A stretch of 64,000 nucleotides of DNA, from NCBI RefSeq assembly GCF_022458985.1, contig NC_061789.1:13052357-13116356 (forward strand), in the 5' to 3' direction. This document shows positions 60,315-64,000 of the stretch, one piece after another. The position numbers and the translations under genes were made by a program. Under the pieces are notes generated by a model, which saw nothing but the letters and a program-made list of their open reading frames with translations, was not told the DNA's origin and did not search any database. The DNA comes from Mugil cephalus (lineage: Eukaryota > Chordata > Actinopteri > Mugiliformes > Mugilidae). Positions within the stretch are counted from its first letter, which is position 1. The number at the start of each line of letters is the position of its first letter.

Positions 60315-60973
60315 TCACTGTTTTTGTCCGTCAAGCTCTCCTGTGAAGAGAGTAAAGTGACATTTAAATCACAGGGTTTTTAATGTGTCCCCCAAACCGT
60401 ACGTTGCACGGTGCGGCTGAATGGTAGAAACCAACGGGAGACGCACCTTTAGGGACGAACACCAGTGAGCTGCTAAAGATTCAGAAGCGTGACAGCCCCT
60501 CTCTCGGCCCATCGTACAAGAACTCATGACCCAGTCCATTGCCACATTTGCCACAGCTAACCTGGGGTATTTTAATGCAGGGAGCTCAAAGTAAACCACA
60601 TGATGAACCTAGAGTTAATATTTTCTATCTGGCTTATTTAAAAAAATAAATCCAGCAGTCCATCCAGGTAATCTACCTTTATGGGTCCCCATGCTTCAGG
60701 TTGTTTAGAGACACTGTCCTCATGGATCGTCTGTGAGAAGGCCGGCCAAGGAGAGGAGTGTTCAAACTTTGACGTGCTAGAAAATAACTCATGGCCGCAT
60801 TCAGAGCACACATATATTCCTGAGGACAAAGAGAGAGGTGCGGAGTTTTATCGTCACAAAAGTGGCTCTTGTTTTAACCTTTTCTTTCATGCAGCCTCAC
60901 GCTTTGGTCACCACTCACCAGGCTGGAAGTGGTTTTTATATTCTTCCCCACCAGAAAATGAGCAATACGACAT
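60315..60973 (-). CDS. msrb1: methionine-R-sulfoxide reductase B1 (selenoprotein), downstream tandem copy
   Basis: Reduces methionine-R-sulfoxide in proteins; cytosolic/nuclear. Four exons: 60919-60973, 60677-60819, 60447-60561, 60315-60340, giving 112 residues with selenocysteine at residue 93 read from the in-frame TGA at 60483-60481 (context LSRF-U-IFSSS). Zinc cysteines are C23/C26 (YVCSEC) and C69/C72 (SCGKC). Cys4, the resolving residue in the family, is kept. It starts [19 protein letters not shown] and ends [12 protein letters not shown]. Exons 1-3 have the same lengths as the upstream copy. The N terminus departs from family consensus (FFGGE to FSGGEE) and K64/V-x changes follow, so it looks relaxed or specialised but intact. 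A SECIS lies about 50 bases after the stop, and AATAAA at 60118-60113. Read without Sec it appears truncated. Confidence 0.88.
60481..60483 (-). other. selenocysteine UGA codon (downstream msrb1 copy)
   Basis: In-frame TGA between RF and IFSSS in exon 3. The flanking residues and the SECIS in the 3' UTR show that it is read as Sec. Confidence 0.88.
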
Positions 60974-61798
60974 TTCGCTCCGGCTGTCTCGGTTTCTCAA
61001 AGGCCAGAGTGGTTAATGGTTACAAAGAGCCACCTGCTTGAAGCTGGAAAAAACCTGCACGGCCAAGTGTCAAGTGTCGAAGGCTGGGAGGCTCTTGTGC
61101 AATGCCTAAATGCTCATCAACTCCCCCTGGTGGCAGCTCTGTACTGAGCAGCTCTGCCACGAACGCACGGCAATGTTAGTTTTCTCACAACACATATTTT
61201 AAATTGCATTTTCGGCAATTCAAATGAAGCTACATATACACATCAAATAATAATGACAAATGTGGCGGAAAAAGCTCTCCTGAGTGAGTGAGTCTTACTT
61301 GTCACATGTATCATCTAGAAATATGCTAATTAAATAAACACATACGAGGTCACTGACCCTTTTGATTTAAAATATATATTTATTGAATTTTTTTGCAAAG
61401 CTGTCTTGACCCATATTCCTTTTCAAGAGTGTTCCAGAAACAAATATATATCTTTATTTCTTAAAAATAGATTGTGTAGCCACTTATTTTCAGGATTCAG
61501 CGCATCAACGTTGCCTTTAAAGGCTATTATTATTAAATATGTGTCACCTTTGGAAAAGCTTATTTTTAGACAAAGTTTTGAAACATATTTCCTTTCAGTA
61601 AGAAATGAGAAGTCTTCATGCAGTGAGAGAAGCTCTTATCTCATCATGATTTAGTGTCATCTGAGGTAAAACTGATGAGACAGGGAGGGGAATGTGTGAT
61701 CTGTGATGTGAAACCGGTGGCAGAGGCGTTTATGATTATTGCTAAAAGAAGCGTTGGTGACCGGTCCTCCGTTCTTGCTGTCCGGTGAGTCCACCGTT
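60974..61798. other. spacer between the tandem msrb1 genes
   Basis: About 0.8 kb holding the 3' UTR end of the upstream copy and the promoter side of the downstream copy. No coding exon is visible. Confidence 0.6.
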
Positions 61799-61850
61799 CA
61801 TCAGAGCCCTGGTGCTCCCAGGCTGGGCTTTGTACCAGAACCCTTCATTG
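61797..61850 (-). promoter_or_regulatory. SECIS element (upstream msrb1 copy)
   Basis: Type II SECIS on the minus strand. ATGA (61848-61845) is followed by GGGTTCTGGT, which pairs completely with ACCAGGGCTC (G-U pairs included). The apical loop has AAA (TACAAAGCCC) with a mini-helix CCCAG/CTGGG, and the return side is TGATG (61803-61799). It lies 3' of the stop codon in exon 4. Confidence 0.92.
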
Positions 61851-61915
61851 ACTGTCCACACCTCCAGCAACAGAGAAACCTCGAGTACCACAGCACTTGC
61901 TAGTGAACGCTCACC

Positions 61916-63766
61916 TTACTGCCCATCAACCTTATCTGTGGAGAGAGGAAAAAGAGAAGGATAACATTCATACCTTCAACGGACGCCTCATCAGGTAAAC
62001 CTGTTGAACTGCTCATTAATCAGCCAATCGCAGATCGCAGGACAATGAATTCACTGTACTTACATGATCTGAATCTAATTGATCACATTTGGGGTGTGAT
62101 GCTATCATGTCAATACGAATCAAATCCTTGAGGCAGTTCTGAAGACAAAACCATGTCCAACCTGGTACTGACAATATTTAACTAATGAACTATATGGTGA
62201 GTGAATGTGTATATAAAGTCTCTATATTTGTTACTTTTTTCATACGACTTTGTGCGGCGAAAAATATGAATAAACATATTTATATATTTGGTATTAATGC
62301 ATCCTTCGGAAACATATATCAGAAAGCATAAGTGGCATCAATCTGCCGGGGCAGATACCTTTAGGGACGAACTTCAGTGAGCTGCTGAATATTCAGAAGC
62401 GCGACAGTCCTTTGGCTGGCCCATCATTCACGAACTCATGGCCCAGACCATTTCCACACTTCCCGCAACGCACCTGGAACAAGACAACATACAAATGACC
62501 AATGTGGAAACTTTCACAAGAGTGAGTTTGATTACAGCCAGGTGGTATCTTAAGATCTTAAATCTTAAACTAATTTATCCATCTTTTTTTTTTTTTTTAA
62601 GAATACGGCACCTTGTACGCCCCGGGTCTCTCCTTATGTTTGGACACACTGTCCTCACGGACGGTCTCTGTGAAGGCCGGCCAGGGTGATGAGTGCTCAT
62701 ACTTGGAGTGGCTGGAGAACAGCTGGTGATCACACTTGGAGCAAACATAAATCCCTGAGGAGCGAAGAAATGGAGATGAATGCATCTCGTGCTGATATAA
62801 CTATTTGAATTTTAGTACAATTCTTTAGTCACTCTTCCACAGCCAATCGAGACAAGGAAGTAAAACCTTCCCTTTATAGCCTCTTGCCAAAATGTTAGGT
62901 ACAGTAGTGAAAATGAACACATTCTAACATAACAGACCTGCCTTTACCCACAGTTTAAGGTTCTGCATTAAGTTGAGGAAAAGCAGATGCTATCGAATTG
63001 ATTGTTTTGGATCAATGAAGAACTTGTATGGTTAACTGAGGAGGTTTGGAGAGACAGACATTCAGTCACCGTAAGTGAACCAGGAAGTAGCCGGACTAAT
63101 ATTTAGTTGTAGTTCATGCAGAACGAGCCAGACCGATGAGGCACAGGTGTAAATGGCTCACACCTTCGTAGGCTACGTGCGTAGGTTACTGCGTTTACGT
63201 CCCGCAGCACTGAGCATGAATATCTTGGAGGATGTAGTAGACATAGTGCAGGACTGTTACATTAAAATACATCACTTTTCACTAGTGTATCTAATGAACT
63301 GGCAAGTGAGTGAATTACATACATTAATTTACATAGATTATGTTCCATTTGAAAGGGTTTAAGAGTGTGACTTATCAGCATCCCGTTTTGTAACTGCGTT
63401 GTTGTGTAACCTGAACATACATAACAAAAGTTAACTAGCTTTTAAAACTAAGTTTTTGGTTCTTTTTCATTTGATCTTAGTGGCTAAAAAAATTGCTCTT
63501 CTATAACTGCGTCAGGTATCCCCGCGGGTTGACACTGTATACAGGGATTAATTATTTATCACGGGTTACTCGCAGGTGTTTCATAAGTTATTCTGTCTTC
63601 AGCTGTTAGCGAACGGTGGCTAGCTGGCTAATGAGTTTTTAACTTCTTCTACGCAGGCTCTGAGCAAGATTCGTTTGAATAAAGTGACAGAAGTAAAAGC
63701 AGTGGGCGTACCTGGTTTGAAGTGATCTTTAAAGACCTCTCCGCCGAAGAAGGAGCAATACGACAT
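61916..63766 (-). CDS. msrb1: methionine-R-sulfoxide reductase B1 (selenoprotein), upstream tandem copy
   Basis: Zinc- and selenium-containing repair enzyme for protein methionine-R-sulfoxide. Four exons: 63712-63766, 62612-62754, 62359-62473, 61916-61935, giving 110 residues with Sec at residue 93 (TGA at 62395-62393, context [13 protein letters not shown]). The start [19 protein letters not shown] is the vertebrate MSRB1 N terminus. Zinc ligands are C23/C26 (YVCSKC) and C69/C72 (RCGKC), the core is [11 protein letters not shown], and the C terminus FVPKDKVDGQ is fish-like. A strong SECIS follows at 61.8 kb. Introns hold a Tc1 relic (intron 3) and Tc1-type debris (intron 1). It is the more conserved of the two copies. 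Confidence 0.95.
61995..62205 (+). mobile_element. Tc1-like MITE in msrb1 intron 3
   Basis: It starts AACCTGTTGAACTGCTCATT and AATCAGCCAATCGCAG (the Tc1 5' end), then joins to GGGGTGTGATGCTATCATGT and CATGTCCAACCTGGTACTGA (the 3' end of the same family). An internal deletion product of about 210 bp. Confidence 0.65.
62393..62395 (-). other. selenocysteine UGA codon (upstream msrb1 copy)
   Basis: In-frame TGA in exon 3 at the catalytic position of MSRB1, supported by the SECIS at 61797-61850. Confidence 0.94.
63235..63318. mobile_element. Tc1-type terminal remnant in msrb1 intron 1
   Basis: CACTTTTCACTAGTGTATCT then AATGAACTGGCAAGTGAGTG matches the right end of the MITE at 42.9 kb. The left end is not clear. 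Confidence 0.45.
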
Positions 63767-64000
63767 GGCTTTCGACTCGTTTTAATTCCCTCCTCTGAAT
63801 GGTCGCGGACGAGTAGTAAACTTCCGCCGCACTAATCACAACTTCCGGCTTGAGTTTCAGACCTTCATAATTTAACCAGTAAAACTTCAAAGCACCTTCG
63901 TATTTCCTCGTAATATTTTTTTTATTCATTTATTTTTCCGGAAAAATGACTATGAATAAAATCGATTAAAAAGAATTCAACACCAAAATATAATTTACTG
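63767..64000. other. msrb1 upstream region
   Basis: 5' flank and probable promoter of the upstream msrb1 copy. No other gene is seen before the window ends. Confidence 0.5.

Noticed and set aside
60638-60829. single-exon small protein starting MSSGIYVC
   Set aside because: This is exon 2 of the downstream msrb1 copy; the Met comes from intron sequence.

Overview
The window looks like a gene-rich stretch of a ray-finned (teleost) fish chromosome. The reasons are spliced genes with ordinary GT..AG introns, fish-type Tc1/mariner, hAT-like, piggyBac-like and LINE/SINE relics, and CA/GT microsatellites. I recognise seven protein-coding genes: e4f1 (-), ciao3/narfl (+), haghl (-), hagh (-), fahd1 (+), an hs3st6-type heparan sulfate 3-O-sulfotransferase (-), and two tandem copies of the selenoprotein gene msrb1 (both -). 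Their relatives lie on human 16p13.3, so this is a conserved linkage block.

Layout. 1-7.1 kb: e4f1, twelve exons, with its 3' end beyond the left edge. 7.1-8.4 kb: divergent e4f1/ciao3 spacer. 8.4-12.0 kb: ciao3, eleven exons. 13.1-17.1 kb: haghl, eight exons. 18.7-21.8 kb: hagh, nine exons, head-to-head with single-exon fahd1 (22.25-22.91 kb). 23-35 kb: intergenic DNA with transposon relics and one unidentified open frame (30.6-30.9 kb). 35.1-45.9 kb: hs3st6-like, two exons around a 9.7-kb intron. 46-60 kb: intergenic, repeat-rich, with telomere-like arrays and a nested Tc1 element. 60.2-63.8 kb: two complete msrb1 genes in tandem, each with an in-frame UGA (Sec) codon and its own SECIS element.

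The genes are housekeeping or modifying functions and not one pathway: a zinc-finger regulator (e4f1), cytosolic Fe-S assembly (ciao3), glyoxalase II enzymes (haghl, hagh), a mitochondrial FAH-family hydrolase/decarboxylase (fahd1), heparan sulfate modification (hs3st6), and methionine-R-sulfoxide repair (msrb1). The most notable observations are the tandem msrb1 selenoprotein pair with two SECIS elements, the tandem hagh/haghl pair with identical internal exon lengths, and a Tc1 relic carrying three further insertions. I found no clear retrovirus, CRISPR, tRNA or rRNA. All gene models were read by eye from splice sites, reading phase and remembered family sequence; none was checked by alignment.
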